Source: a virus. Taken from it: 44,298 nucleotides of DNA. Location of the stretch: positions 1 to 44,298 of IMG/VR virus record IMGVR_UViG_3300010379_000012; one strand, 5' to 3'. A program made the position numbers and the translations under genes. Of this stretch, positions 14,226 to 23,581 are shown one piece after another (position 1 is the stretch's first letter; every line of letters starts with the position of its first letter). A model generated the notes under the pieces. That model made no database searches and had not been told where the DNA came from. It saw only the letters and a list, made by a program, of their open reading frames with translations.

Positions 14226-14482
14226 AAACCTCTAGCGATTTCTCGAAAGGCTCCCTCGGCAGCGCCAAGGGCAAAGCCGCCGACTCCTGTTCCAAGAGCC
14301 TCGGGTCGAGCACACAGGGCGCACACGACGCCAGTGTGCCGGCGACGGGCGAAATGAGCAAGGTGGCCAGTGTGGCGGACGCCAAGGGCAAGACCGACAG
14401 CATGGGCAAACCGACCGGCGCGGCGCCCAAAGCGGCCCCAACCGGCATGGACACCGTGCGCCGCGTCGCGGACGGCAAGTAA
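14222..14482 (+). CDS. Low-complexity small protein, 86 aa
   Basis: ATG with AAGGAAA upstream, overlapping the previous stop. The product is built of S, G, K, A and T with no hydrophobic core (KTSSDFSKGSLGSAKGKAAD, later DAKGKTDSMGKPTGAAPK). It is probably intrinsically disordered. It is the last small gene before a terminator-like hairpin and the portal gene. Confidence 0.5.
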   Translation: MKTSSDFSKGSLGSAKGKAADSCSKSLGSSTQGAHDASVPATGEMSKVASVADAKGKTDSMGKPTGAAPKAAPTGMDTVRRVADGK

Positions 14483-14549
14483 GCGGGCGAAGCGGCGGGC
14501 CGCCGCCGCGCCGCCGTCCGCTATTCATTTATTCACTTTTATGCAATAG

Positions 14550-14573
14550 CGCGGGCGGCAATCCCCGCGTTTT
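14550..14573 (+). terminator. Terminator-like hairpin before the portal gene
   Basis: The stem CGCGGG (14550-14555) pairs with CCCGCG (14564-14569) around an 8-base loop and is followed by TTTT. The surrounding 14483-14586 interval has no gene; upstream it contains another GC-rich inverted stretch (GCGGCGGGCCGCCGCC). It may partially separate packaging genes from the structural operon. Confidence 0.45.
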
Positions 14574-14586
14574 CCCGTCTTCCCTC

Positions 14587-16920
14587 ATGTCCCCCATCCA
14601 GCCTTACGGTTATAACCCGCGCGTGGCCTCGCCCACCGGTTTTTTCGGCGCCCGTGCCGAGCGTGTGCCGGTGGTCGAGACCGCCCCGGAAGATCCGGAG
14701 CGCGACCGCAAGGAGCAACTGCTCAAGACGGCGCGCCAGCGCTTCCGCAACATTCTCGAATACGAATCCGAGATGCGGCGCGAGATGCTGGAGGACTTCA
14801 ACTTCAGGGCGGGGAAGCAATGGGACCTCCAGGCGCAGAACGAGCGCATGCTGGCCAACCGGCCATGCCTGACGATCAACCGCATCAACCCGGTGATCAA
14901 GATCATCGTCAACGAGATCCGGCAGAACCGGGCCTCGATCGTGATCAACCCGGTGGGGAACGGCGCCGACCGCGACACGGCGGACGTGCTCGAAGGCATC
15001 ACGCGGCACATCGAGATCCGCTCGGATGCCGACAGCGCCTACGACACGGCGGCCGAACACCAGGTGACCTGTGGCCGGGGCTGGCTGCGCGTACTGGTGG
15101 ATTGGGTGCCGGGCACCATGGACCAGGAAATCCGCATCGAGCGGATCCCCAATCCCTTCGCGGTGCTGATGGACACCGCGGCCTCGCATATCGATTTTTC
15201 CGATGCGCAGTTCGGTTTCATCGTCGAGGACCTGGACCAGGCGGCTTTTGAACGAAAGTTCCCAGGCAAGGTCTTCTCGCCGCTGCGCGACTTCGAGGGC
15301 ATCGGCCAGTATGCCGACTGGTATCCGGAGCGCAAGTGCCGCGTGGCGGAATACTTCTACCTCGAGCCGCAGTCAGTCACTATTTCGCAGCTCGACGATG
15401 GCAGCATCCTGGAGGACGATGACGTCATTCCGGCCGGCCGCACGATCGTAGCCGAGCGCGACGAAACCAAGCAGCAGGTCAAATGGGCCAAAATCACGGC
15501 CCGCGAAGTGCTGGAAGAGCGCGACTGGCTGGGCGAGCATATCCCGATCGTGCCGGTGCTGGGCGATGAGATCCTGCTCGACAACAAGCGGCAATACATC
15601 GGCCTGACCCGGTACGCGCGCGATCCGCAACGCATGTTCAACTACATGCGCACGGCGGCTACGGAAGCCATTTCGCTGGTCCCCAAGGCCATGTGGCTAG
15701 CGGCCGAGGGACAGATCGAGAATTTCGAGGAGTTCTACCGCACTTCGAACACGCGCAACATCAGCGTGCTGTATTACAAGCCAGTGTCCAGCAACGGGCA
15801 GCCGCTGGCCGTGCCGCAGCGATTGCACGGCGAAGTGGATCTCACTTCGATCAGTGCCGCGCTGGCGCAGTCGGATCAAGACTTCAAGATCGTTACCAAC
15901 GTCTTCGATCCCAGTCTCGGCCAGCACGGGCCGGAGGAGTCGGGGCGGGCGATTTTAGCCCGGCAGAAGCAGACCGATACGGCGACGTTCTCGTTCGGCG
16001 ACAACCAGGCCAAGGCGATACGGCAAATCGGCCGCATCATCATGGAGCTGATTCCGCATGTCTATTCCACCGGCCAGATGATGCACATCGTGAATCCGGA
16101 CGGCACGCGCAAGCCGGTGATTCTCAATCACCCGTTTGTGCAGGGGCCGAACGGGCAGCCGCAGCCGGTGGATCCGCGGGCGCTGGCCGCCCAGCAGACC
16201 GGGCAGACCCTGCAGACGATCAAGATGTACAACGTCCGCCAGGGCGAGTACGACGTGAGCGTCTCGAGCGGGCCGAGCTACCAATCGCGCCGGCAGGACG
16301 CCGCGACGAGCATGATCGAGTTTTTGAAGGCCTACCCGCAGGCGGGGCCGTTAGTTGGCGACCTGGTGGCGGGCAACATGGACTGGCCGGGCGCCGCCGA
16401 GTTCGCCGAGCGGCTGAAAAAGATGCTGCCACCGGCGTTGCAGGACCAGCAGGGCGGCCAGCCCCAAGTCAACCCGCAACAATTGATGAGCGCTTTGCAG
16501 GGACTGCAGCAGCAGAACCAGCAGCTCATGCAATTAATCCAAGGCCGCACGCTCGAAAAGCGCCTGGAGCTGACCTCGAAAGAACGCACGGCGGCGGCCG
16601 ACCGCGCCTCGCGCGAGCGCATCGCCGACAAGCAGGCCATGGCCAGCGTGATCGGCAACGCCGAAAGGGCGCATTCGGCATCCGCCGACAAATTGGCGGG
16701 ACTCGATTACGCCGCCACCGAGCATCGCCTCAACTTATTCCAAGATCAGCAGCTCGCCCAGGTCGAGGCCGCCAACGAACTCAGCCAGGCCGAGGCCGAG
16801 CGCGCCCACGAACTCGAACTACAGCAACAGGACCATCAGCACGACCAGCAGCAACTGGACCAGCAGCAGCAATTCCAGCAGCAGCAACCACCGCCGGCCG
16901 GGCCGGAGACACAGCCATGA
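14587..16920 (+). CDS. Portal protein, P22 type
   Basis: A 777-residue protein that forms the dodecameric DNA channel at one head vertex. It has the features of P22-type portals: an N-terminal helical clip/wing region (RQRFRNILEYESEMRREMLE, FNFRAGKQWD), conserved NRPCLTINRINPVIKIIVNE, then a long mixed domain with the PNPFAVLMDT segment. The C-terminal part is helical and highly glutamine-rich (QQDHQHDQQQLDQQQQ), resembling a barrel extension. The length is slightly longer than usual because of this tail. It overlaps the next gene by four bases, which is an exported protein rather than the scaffold expected in P22. Confidence 0.93.
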   Translation: MSPIQPYGYNPRVASPTGFFGARAERVPVVETAPEDPERDRKEQLLKTARQRFRNILEYESEMRREMLEDFNFRAGKQWDLQAQNERMLANRPCLTINRINPVIKIIVNEIRQNRASIVINPVGNGADRDTADVLEGITRHIEIRSDADSAYDTAAEHQVTCGRGWLRVLVDWVPGTMDQEIRIERIPNPFAVLMDTAASHIDFSDAQFGFIVEDLDQAAFERKFPGKVFSPLRDFEGIGQYADWYPERKCRVAEYFYLEPQSVTISQLDDGSILEDDDVIPAGRTIVAERDETKQQVKWAKITAREVLEERDWLGEHIPIVPVLGDEILLDNKRQYIGLTRYARDPQRMFNYMRTAATEAISLVPKAMWLAAEGQIENFEEFYRTSNTRNISVLYYKPVSSNGQPLAVPQRLHGEVDLTSISAALAQSDQDFKIVTNVFDPSLGQHGPEESGRAILARQKQTDTATFSFGDNQAKAIRQIGRIIMELIPHVYSTGQMMHIVNPDGTRKPVILNHPFVQGPNGQPQPVDPRALAAQQTGQTLQTIKMYNVRQGEYDVSVSSGPSYQSRRQDAATSMIEFLKAYPQAGPLVGDLVAGNMDWPGAAEFAERLKKMLPPALQDQQGGQPQVNPQQLMSALQGLQQQNQQLMQLIQGRTLEKRLELTSKERTAAADRASRERIADKQAMASVIGNAERAHSASADKLAGLDYAATEHRLNLFQDQQLAQVEAANELSQAEAERAHELELQQQDHQHDQQQLDQQQQFQQQQPPPAGPETQP

Positions 16921-17390
16921 AACTTCTGACCGCTCTCTTTTTCTCTCTGGCGTTTCTGGCCAGCGCGCAAACGTCCAATTATTCCGCCACGACCGGCGAC
17001 GTGTCACTCTCGGCGGCGGCAACCGCTTTCACCATTCAGCAGCCGGCCAGCAACGCGCGCCAGGTCCAACTGCAGAGCGCCCTCGTGTTCTGTTCCGTAA
17101 GCTGCAACGTAACGCAGTCGCAGGACGGCACGGCGGCCACGTCCACCGCCGGCACGGCCAATCCCCTGCTGCCCACCACGCGGCCGGCCACGGCCACGGT
17201 ATGGACGGCTTCGAACGTGGGGGCGGGAACCGCGGCCGGAGGCATTCTGCACCTGGCGGCGGCGCAGTGGGTGGTGATCGATCTGTCGCAGATCTCGCTC
17301 GGCACCGGCGGCACGGGAACGAACTACACCGTTGCGATTTCGAGCATCACGGGTACGGCCAACATCACCCTGTTCTGGAGCGAGAGGTAA
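16917..17390 (+). CDS. Exported beta-rich protein, 157 aa
   Basis: ATG at 16917 overlaps the portal stop (ATGA). The N-terminus is a clear Sec signal peptide (MKLLTALFFSLAFLASAQ, cleavage near SAQ). The mature part is a threonine/alanine-rich beta-sandwich-like domain with one cysteine pair (VFCSVSCNVTQ) and ends TANITLFWSER. No family is recognised. Because the portal overlaps it, it must be expressed with the head genes, yet its product should leave the cytoplasm. It is the first of four such genes in a row. Confidence 0.7.
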   Translation: MKLLTALFFSLAFLASAQTSNYSATTGDVSLSAAATAFTIQQPASNARQVQLQSALVFCSVSCNVTQSQDGTAATSTAGTANPLLPTTRPATATVWTASNVGAGTAAGGILHLAAAQWVVIDLSQISLGTGGTGTNYTVAISSITGTANITLFWSER

Positions 17391-17394
17391 GCCC

Positions 17395-18534
17395 ATGCAG
17401 AAACTGGCGCTATTTCTTCTCTTGCCGGCGCTGGCGCTGGCGCAGGCGCCCAAGCCGGGCGGGGGCGGAGGCGGCGCGGGGCAGGGAATAGTGGTGGAGC
17501 AGGACGGCACAGCAGTCGGCTCCACAGCAACTCTGAATTTCAGCACCGGGTTCGGCATGACCTTGACGCCCAGCCTCTTGGGTGGCATCCTCACCGAACA
17601 GATCAACGTCAACACGGCGATTGTGCCGAGTTTAGCCAATCTACAGAGCGGCGTGCCGGTGACGTACATATCAGCCAGCGACAGCAGTAGCACCTATACG
17701 GCCTGCGCCACGCCGGTTTTGACGGCTTACACCACAGGCATGACGTTTGGGTGGAAACCTGACGTAAACGGCACAGGGGGCGCGACGACTTTGAATCTCT
17801 GCTCTCTGGGGGCGAAGTCCGTCACCCTGTGGGATGGGTCTACCAATCCCGGCCCGATCGACATCGTGGCGGGGCGCCTGCTGCCCATGTGGTACGACGG
17901 CACGGTGGCCCGCATCCAGGGACCAGTCGCCAGCCAGTTCGTCGCGCTGGGCGGAAACAACGTATTCACGGCCTCCAACGATTTCTCGGGCGCGACCCAC
18001 ACGCTGCCCGCCAAGAGCGGGACGATTGCCAACCTACCCGGTACGTGCTCTGTGGGCGAAGTTTATTTCGCCACCAACGCGACGGCCGGCCAGAATCTGT
18101 ACTTTGCGACTTCGGCCAGCCCTTGCACCTGGACACAGCAGCTTTATAACGCGGGCGCAGTGGCCCCGATGCACGTGATTTCGTTCTCAATTGGCTCAGG
18201 GTCGGTAGGCTCACCCCCCATCGTGACCGGACCGTTGAATGTCTTTCCATCAGCCGTCTATTCCTGCACGATCCTGGGGAGCGCGACGATTTCGGCCAAC
18301 GGCAGCGGATCGATCACCGTGGACATCTGGAAAACAAACGCGGCCATTCCGACGAGCGGCAACAAGATTTCCGCCAGCGCTCCAGTCACCCTGTCGAGTG
18401 CGCAATTGAATCAATCTTCGAGCACGTCCACCTGGAGCACGGCCGCTGTATCGACCGGAGACGTCTTCGGCGCCAGCGTGGCCACCGTGGATGGCGTACT
18501 TACGTACGCACTGGTGCAAGTCTGGTGCCAATAG
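17395..18534 (+). CDS. Exported fibre-like protein, 379 aa
   Basis: ATG at 17395 preceded by GAGAGG. The signal peptide is MQKLALFLLLPALALAQ, followed by a glycine-rich linker. The mature region reads like phage tail-fibre material: repeated short strands, WDGSTNPGPIDIVAGRLLPM (the V..G.L..M.YDGT pattern common in fibre repeats), then a C-terminal segment with SGSITVDIWKTNAAIPTSGN. Tail fibres normally lack signal peptides, so either this is a host-surface protein or an adhesin released from the cell. It begins 4 bases after the previous stop. Confidence 0.65.
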   Translation: MQKLALFLLLPALALAQAPKPGGGGGGAGQGIVVEQDGTAVGSTATLNFSTGFGMTLTPSLLGGILTEQINVNTAIVPSLANLQSGVPVTYISASDSSSTYTACATPVLTAYTTGMTFGWKPDVNGTGGATTLNLCSLGAKSVTLWDGSTNPGPIDIVAGRLLPMWYDGTVARIQGPVASQFVALGGNNVFTASNDFSGATHTLPAKSGTIANLPGTCSVGEVYFATNATAGQNLYFATSASPCTWTQQLYNAGAVAPMHVISFSIGSGSVGSPPIVTGPLNVFPSAVYSCTILGSATISANGSGSITVDIWKTNAAIPTSGNKISASAPVTLSSAQLNQSSSTSTWSTAAVSTGDVFGASVATVDGVLTYALVQVWCQ

Positions 18535-18542
18535 GAGACGCG

Positions 18543-20021
18543 ATGAAGCGACTGATTCTACTGTGGGTGTGGGCGACCTGTGCCTTTGCGGCGCTTCCCT
18601 CTGGAATCGTCTGGGAAGTCCGGCAGACTGGGAACAATTCGAACGGTGGGGGCTTTCTGGCGGGAGCGGCCGGGACGGACTACAGCCAGTTTGATGCGGC
18701 GCATGTAACCGACTCGACGCTGGCATCGACCAACGGCACTACGTCTCCCTGCATCATCTCCGACTCGGCGCATAACTTCGTCGCGGCGGACGTGGGAAAC
18801 ATCATCCAGGTCACGGCGGGCACAAGCTGGCTCACCGGCTTCTACCAGATAGTTTCTGTGGCTTCTAATAACGCCACACTGGACCGCGCGTGCGGCTCGG
18901 CCGCCTCTTTGTCGGCTGGTACCTGGGCCGAAGGCGGCGCACTGGCGTCACCGGCCACCGTGCTCGTGGCCGGCGGCCCACAGACGACCAACTCCAAGCT
19001 CTTCCTGAAGTATTCCTCTACGCCATATTCGATCACGACGAATCTCGCGGTCACCGCGGGGCAGACTCCCAGTTATTCGACCTACGGTTTCATGGTGATC
19101 GGATACAACTCCTCGCGGACGGACGGCTACGCAGTTGGGTACGCCAACCGGCCCACGGTCCAGATCACGAGCGGAAATTCCGGCGTGAGCATGATCTCCA
19201 GCGCGGTCAGCGGCACCTATGTCTACAATCTGATCCTGAACTGCAACTCGCAGTCCACCTCCATCGGGGCCAGCCTCACCGGCAACTATACCAGTGTCTA
19301 CAACACTTTAGTCGAGGGCTGCGACACGGGGGGTATCAAGACAAACGGCCAGGTGCTGTCGAGTGAAATCACGGGACTGACGACCAATGCGACCTACGGC
19401 ATCCAGGGAACCGGCATTTATACGCGCAATTTGATCCACGACAGTGCCGGTGCGTCGGGATTCGGCGCTATCCAGGGTAATGGGCAGGGCGGAACGTTCG
19501 CGCATAATCTGATTTACAACTTGACGAGCGCCACGAGCTGCGCGACCTGCGACGGAATCCAGTTTGAGTTTATCGCCGCGATTGTCGGAAACACCGTCTA
19601 CAACGTCTCGCGGGACGGCATGCGTGAGTCCAGCGGCACCTACCCCATGAACACCGTCTACGACAATCTGGTGGTGGCGGCGGCGGGCAACGGGTTCACG
19701 GTGTACTCCGGCAACGGCTTCAAGTCCCCCTTTCTGGATGGCAACTGTTTCTATGGCAACGGCGCCAACACGGCCAGCGACACACTGGCGACTGGGGTGA
19801 ACGGCAGCACGTTCGGTCCTTACGGCTACCAATGGAACGTGGTGGATGGTGCTAATAACCTGAATGGCACGTCATCCAAGGACTTCCGCCTGAAGGCCGC
19901 GTCTGCCTGCGCGCGCGCCGCGCAGCCGGGCGTGATGCCGGAGGGGGTGGTCTCGGGCGTGATGCCGTTTGGTGCGTTCGGCGGTATCGCCGCGCAGGCC
20001 AATGGAGCCTCGGCACAATAA
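18543..20021 (+). CDS. Exported right-handed beta-helix protein (tailspike/depolymerase-like)
   Basis: ATG at 18543 with AGGAG upstream; signal peptide MKRLILLWVWATCAFAA. The mature protein has an N-terminal beta domain and, from residue ~210 to ~420, successive rungs typical of a parallel beta-helix (YVYNLILNC, YTSVYNTLVEGC, TYGIQGTGIYTRNLIHD, FAHNLIYNLTS, IVGNTVYNVSRDG, NTVYDNLVV). Pectin-lyase-like helices of this kind bind or cleave polysaccharides and occur in phage tailspikes. Catalytic residues cannot be assigned by eye. Exported location and neighbours suggest an extracellular polysaccharide-active protein. Confidence 0.7.
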   Translation: MKRLILLWVWATCAFAALPSGIVWEVRQTGNNSNGGGFLAGAAGTDYSQFDAAHVTDSTLASTNGTTSPCIISDSAHNFVAADVGNIIQVTAGTSWLTGFYQIVSVASNNATLDRACGSAASLSAGTWAEGGALASPATVLVAGGPQTTNSKLFLKYSSTPYSITTNLAVTAGQTPSYSTYGFMVIGYNSSRTDGYAVGYANRPTVQITSGNSGVSMISSAVSGTYVYNLILNCNSQSTSIGASLTGNYTSVYNTLVEGCDTGGIKTNGQVLSSEITGLTTNATYGIQGTGIYTRNLIHDSAGASGFGAIQGNGQGGTFAHNLIYNLTSATSCATCDGIQFEFIAAIVGNTVYNVSRDGMRESSGTYPMNTVYDNLVVAAAGNGFTVYSGNGFKSPFLDGNCFYGNGANTASDTLATGVNGSTFGPYGYQWNVVDGANNLNGTSSKDFRLKAASACARAAQPGVMPEGVVSGVMPFGAFGGIAAQANGASAQ

Positions 20022-20023
20022 AC

Positions 20024-23000
20024 ATGCGACGGATGCTTGTTTCCCTGGCGCTTCTGGCCAGCGCTTGTTGCGCGGCCCAGTCAGTTGCCCTGAACGGCAG
20101 CTTCACGGGTACGTACACGATCCCAAACGCAGCGCCCTACAACAGCCTGGGCTCGTTTTATTACGATTTCCGTATTCATGGCTGGACCTATCCGGCGACC
20201 GGATGCGATAAGAGCCCACTCTTTCAGGGGGTCCGAAACAACTCCCTCGGATTCATGTCCGTTACGGTTTGCACCTATGGGGGCAGGGTGATCGTGCTTT
20301 ACACCTCAGACACGGTGACCGGCGGCGTCCCTCCCTCTGTGAACGCGCCGCACCTCTCGATCACTGCTGTCTCGGCCACCAATCCAGCAGTGTTGACGTT
20401 GGCTTCCACACCCTTTATCGCCTCCATGGCGGTCGGCGCGAGCATAACCTTCACGGGCATCACCAGCACGGGCTGCACTGGGCTGAATGACACGAGTCAG
20501 ACGATTTCCGCTGTGTCGGGCAATACGATCACCATACCGTGGGACGCGACCAGCTGCAGCTACAGCGGCACGGCGGGTCTGGCCTGCGCCGAAGACATGC
20601 TGGTGCGGGTCCACCGCGATTTGGTGCTGCAGGAGTGGATCCTGGAAGCGTGGGACGTGGGCGGCCAGGGCTACACCAGCTCCACCAACACGATCACCTT
20701 ACAGGGCACGATTGCGCTACCGTACACCTCCGCGATCGGCGACGCCACGGCGGCCACGGTGGACCTGGCGTATCTCCGCTGGTATTCCGGCACCATCCCC
20801 ATGGGCGCGCCGCCGCCCTCCGGAGCGAGCGGCGGCAACTTGGCGGATTGGGAGTTTGAGGGAAACGGCACCGACAGTTCGAGCAACGGCCTCAACATCA
20901 CCTTCGGCTCTGGTGCGAGTTACGCGACGAGTCCGGCTTATGCGCCCGCGTGCAACGCAGGCCCGTCACAATCGTTTCGCGCCGGATTTCCCGCGACGCT
21001 GAACGGAAGCCAGTCCTTCGCGCTCGATGGTGGCGGAACACTGACCTACGCCTGGACCGAGACGCAGGCGGTCGTGAGCACGTACGATCCCGGCGACGGG
21101 CAGAGCTTTGCGCAGACCTTTCCGCTACAATCCATCACGTGGAGCAGCCAGACCGCGGTGAATCCGACTATCACCGGGGTATGGACGTTTGGCCCGATGA
21201 ATTTCGGGCTCACCGTGACGCAGGGGAACGGCCAGTCGTCGTCTTGCTCAGTCCATCACGGCGTGGTGTTTACAGACAGTAATCGGGCCACCGTGGCGGC
21301 CACCGGCAATCCGGCCCTAAATAGCGCCATCGCCACGCTGATTGGTTCGGAGATCCAGTTTGGTTTTCACCCCTGGCCTTACTACGATCAGGCGGCGGTG
21401 TGGGACGCCGCTTATCAGGCATCCCAGTTGGACGTCGCGTACGCGAATTATTGGGACACCCCGCTGCAGGGCACGATCAGCGTGACCGCGGGCAGCAATA
21501 TTCTCACCGGGAGCGGAACCAACTTCCTGACGACGTTCTGCAATTCCGGCGGCGCGTCGCTGGGCTATTCGATCATCGTCTGGTATCCGACCGGACGCAC
21601 GATCAACGGCACAGCGGAAACCGGGCGCCGCGCGATGACGGTGGGCAGTTGCCAGGGCAACAGCCAGATCACCATGGGCGCGGTGTGGGGCACGGATGCA
21701 CCCGCCGGCACGGGGCTGCAATACGCTACCACCAACTCGCCCGGCAGCGCGTGGCCATACAGCGCAGCGCCGGCCAATTACTACGACAACGTGCAGGCGT
21801 ATTACGAGCTGTACTTCCGGAGCGGCATCGACACCTATCTGGCGGCTGCCCGGAAGTTTGCGGATCGTTTCTGGACATGCACCGAAATAGACCGGGGGAT
21901 GGCGTATGCCGCCGGCGACTTTTTCCAGGGCCCGTTTCGCTCACAGTCTGCCTCGGGGTTAGTGCTCCGCGCGCTCGACACCGGCGACGGACATCCCGAT
22001 ATGTGGGCTGGGCTGCACCTGATCTGGAGCTTCGCGGGCAACTACCTGGTGAACATTTACCCCGGCTGGGCGCAGCAAATGTGGACCCCCAAGACGACTT
22101 TTGGCGGTCCGCGGGAATGGGGCTACCCCCTCGCAATGCTGGGGTACTGCGCCTTGTTCGACACGAGCCCCACCGAACAGGCCTGGTGCCGCGCCAGCAT
22201 CAAGACTACTTTTTTGCCGACGACCGCCGGGTTGTGGGCGCAGACCTTCGACAGCGTGGAGCAGGCCTGGCTGGGCTGGAATTCGGAGAAGTCCACCTTT
22301 GACGGCTCGTGCCCCTACGAGTGGTGCGGAGCCGATCCGAGTTGGGCTGGATCCACGGTCGGGCTGACGAACGGATCGACAGCGGTGGCCTGTACGGGGA
22401 CCAATTGCGGCTGGATCGCGTCGGATTTCAACAAATACAATACCTCCGGCGCATCCTGCTCAAGCGGCTCGACTTGCGGCTATGTGCCTGTGCTGTTCAC
22501 GGATGGGGCAGCGTTCCCTTGGGACAGTTCGCACACCGATGCAGATGCGTATTGCTACCCCAACGGCTGCACTTTCATAGATTCGAACCACTTTACGCTC
22601 GACCGACCATACGACGGAGTTTCGGGTACGCACGGCTGGGTCATGGGTGTATCGGGCGGCTCGCTGGGCAGCGACTACAGGGGCATGGTCGGATGGGGGC
22701 AGGATTCCTTTATGGAGGGCATCCTGGCGTGGGGTTTCTATGTCGCGGGCGAAGCCATGGCCTGCAGCAGCAGCGGGCCCCCCAACTGCGACAACCCGAC
22801 TGCGGCCCAGGCTTACGCGGACGCCGTGCTGGCCGGCACGTGGCTGACCACCTATGGCAGTCTGCCATCGTCGTACGCGATCTCGTATTATGGCGGATTC
22901 CCTTCGTGCGGCAATCCGGTGAGCGCCACCAACACATGGTGCACGGCCGGCTACAGCAGCGTCCAGTCGCGTGAGATCGGCGGGGATTCGTACCGTGGGC

Positions 23001-23497
23001 TGCTGGACGCCTACATGGTCTCTCCCAGCACGCCACTCGAAACCAACATCGACGACTGGTACGCCGGCATGTGGGGCAAGCCTGGAACCAACCCAGTGGT
23101 TGCTTCGCCGGATGGCCTCTACGACAACAACTTTGATGGCTCCGGGTGTAGCGGCTGCGGCAGCTATCTGGAGGCCGGTTCCAGCGGGGACAAGTTTTTC
23201 GGACAGCATTTCGGGATCTCGGACCAGGCGACCTGGCCGGTGGCCCGCGCCGGCGGCGCTCTTGCGCAAGTGACGGTCTACGTGGGCGTGCGCATGGCGG
23301 ACGTGCCGAATGCCACGCAGCTTCAGGTCACGTACACTGAGCCGAGCGGCGCAGTGTCGGTCCCTGTAGTGTGTGCCGCTTCGCCCTGTCAGGTCACGGT
23401 GAGCAAGGTGGCGAATCAGCTACAGGTCGCTTATCTCTCCAGTGGCAACGCGGTCTTGGCCAGCGGCCAGAAGTTTGCGCTGCAGGTCGGGCAGTAA
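20024..23497 (+). CDS. Exported 1157-residue multidomain protein, alpha-toroid with beta inserts
   Basis: Starts 2 bases after the beta-helix gene; the signal peptide is MRRMLVSLALLASACCAAQ. The mature order reads as follows. A jelly-roll-like domain (LGSFYYDFRIHGWTYP ... VRVHRDLVLQEWILEAWDVG) is split by a small beta module. A PKD-like domain comes at ~320-420 (SFALDGGGTLTYAWTE). A long helical region with tryptophan/tyrosine-rich repeats (YELYFRSGIDTYLAAARKF, GLHLIWSFAGNYLVNIYPGW, REWGYPLAMLGYCAL) looks like an alpha/alpha toroid of glycoside hydrolases or polysaccharide lyases. Two beta modules (starting GTISVTAGSNILTGSGTNF and STVGLTNGSTAVACTGTNCG) interrupt this region. Many paired cysteines suit an oxidising extracellular site. 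A polysaccharide-degrading role is inferred, not proven. Confidence 0.65.
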   Translation: MRRMLVSLALLASACCAAQSVALNGSFTGTYTIPNAAPYNSLGSFYYDFRIHGWTYPATGCDKSPLFQGVRNNSLGFMSVTVCTYGGRVIVLYTSDTVTGGVPPSVNAPHLSITAVSATNPAVLTLASTPFIASMAVGASITFTGITSTGCTGLNDTSQTISAVSGNTITIPWDATSCSYSGTAGLACAEDMLVRVHRDLVLQEWILEAWDVGGQGYTSSTNTITLQGTIALPYTSAIGDATAATVDLAYLRWYSGTIPMGAPPPSGASGGNLADWEFEGNGTDSSSNGLNITFGSGASYATSPAYAPACNAGPSQSFRAGFPATLNGSQSFALDGGGTLTYAWTETQAVVSTYDPGDGQSFAQTFPLQSITWSSQTAVNPTITGVWTFGPMNFGLTVTQGNGQSSSCSVHHGVVFTDSNRATVAATGNPALNSAIATLIGSEIQFGFHPWPYYDQAAVWDAAYQASQLDVAYANYWDTPLQGTISVTAGSNILTGSGTNFLTTFCNSGGASLGYSIIVWYPTGRTINGTAETGRRAMTVGSCQGNSQITMGAVWGTDAPAGTGLQYATTNSPGSAWPYSAAPANYYDNVQAYYELYFRSGIDTYLAAARKFADRFWTCTEIDRGMAYAAGDFFQGPFRSQSASGLVLRALDTGDGHPDMWAGLHLIWSFAGNYLVNIYPGWAQQMWTPKTTFGGPREWGYPLAMLGYCALFDTSPTEQAWCRASIKTTFLPTTAGLWAQTFDSVEQAWLGWNSEKSTFDGSCPYEWCGADPSWAGSTVGLTNGSTAVACTGTNCGWIASDFNKYNTSGASCSSGSTCGYVPVLFTDGAAFPWDSSHTDADAYCYPNGCTFIDSNHFTLDRPYDGVSGTHGWVMGVSGGSLGSDYRGMVGWGQDSFMEGILAWGFYVAGEAMACSSSGPPNCDNPTAAQAYADAVLAGTWLTTYGSLPSSYAISYYGGFPSCGNPVSATNTWCTAGYSSVQSREIGGDSYRGLLDAYMVSPSTPLETNIDDWYAGMWGKPGTNPVVASPDGLYDNNFDGSGCSGCGSYLEAGSSGDKFFGQHFGISDQATWPVARAGGALAQVTVYVGVRMADVPNATQLQVTYTEPSGAVSVPVVCAASPCQVTVSKVANQLQVAYLSSGNAVLASGQKFALQVGQ

Positions 23498-23581
23498 ACC
23501 GCTTCACCACTTAACAGCTTTTTTTCAAACCAACCCCTCACGGCCGGGGTCGAAGACCGCGCATTCACAAAGGAACCAACT

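Noticed and set aside
15693-16916. Long plus-strand frame inside the portal gene leading into the exported protein
   Set aside because: The frame is open by chance within the portal; the real gene starts at ATG 16917 with a signal peptide and overlaps the portal stop.
20024-20080. Lipoprotein signal in the 1157-residue protein
   Set aside because: A double cysteine follows the hydrophobic core (LLASACC), but the residue at -3 is not the usual leucine and a normal signal peptidase I site (AAQ) follows; plain export is preferred.
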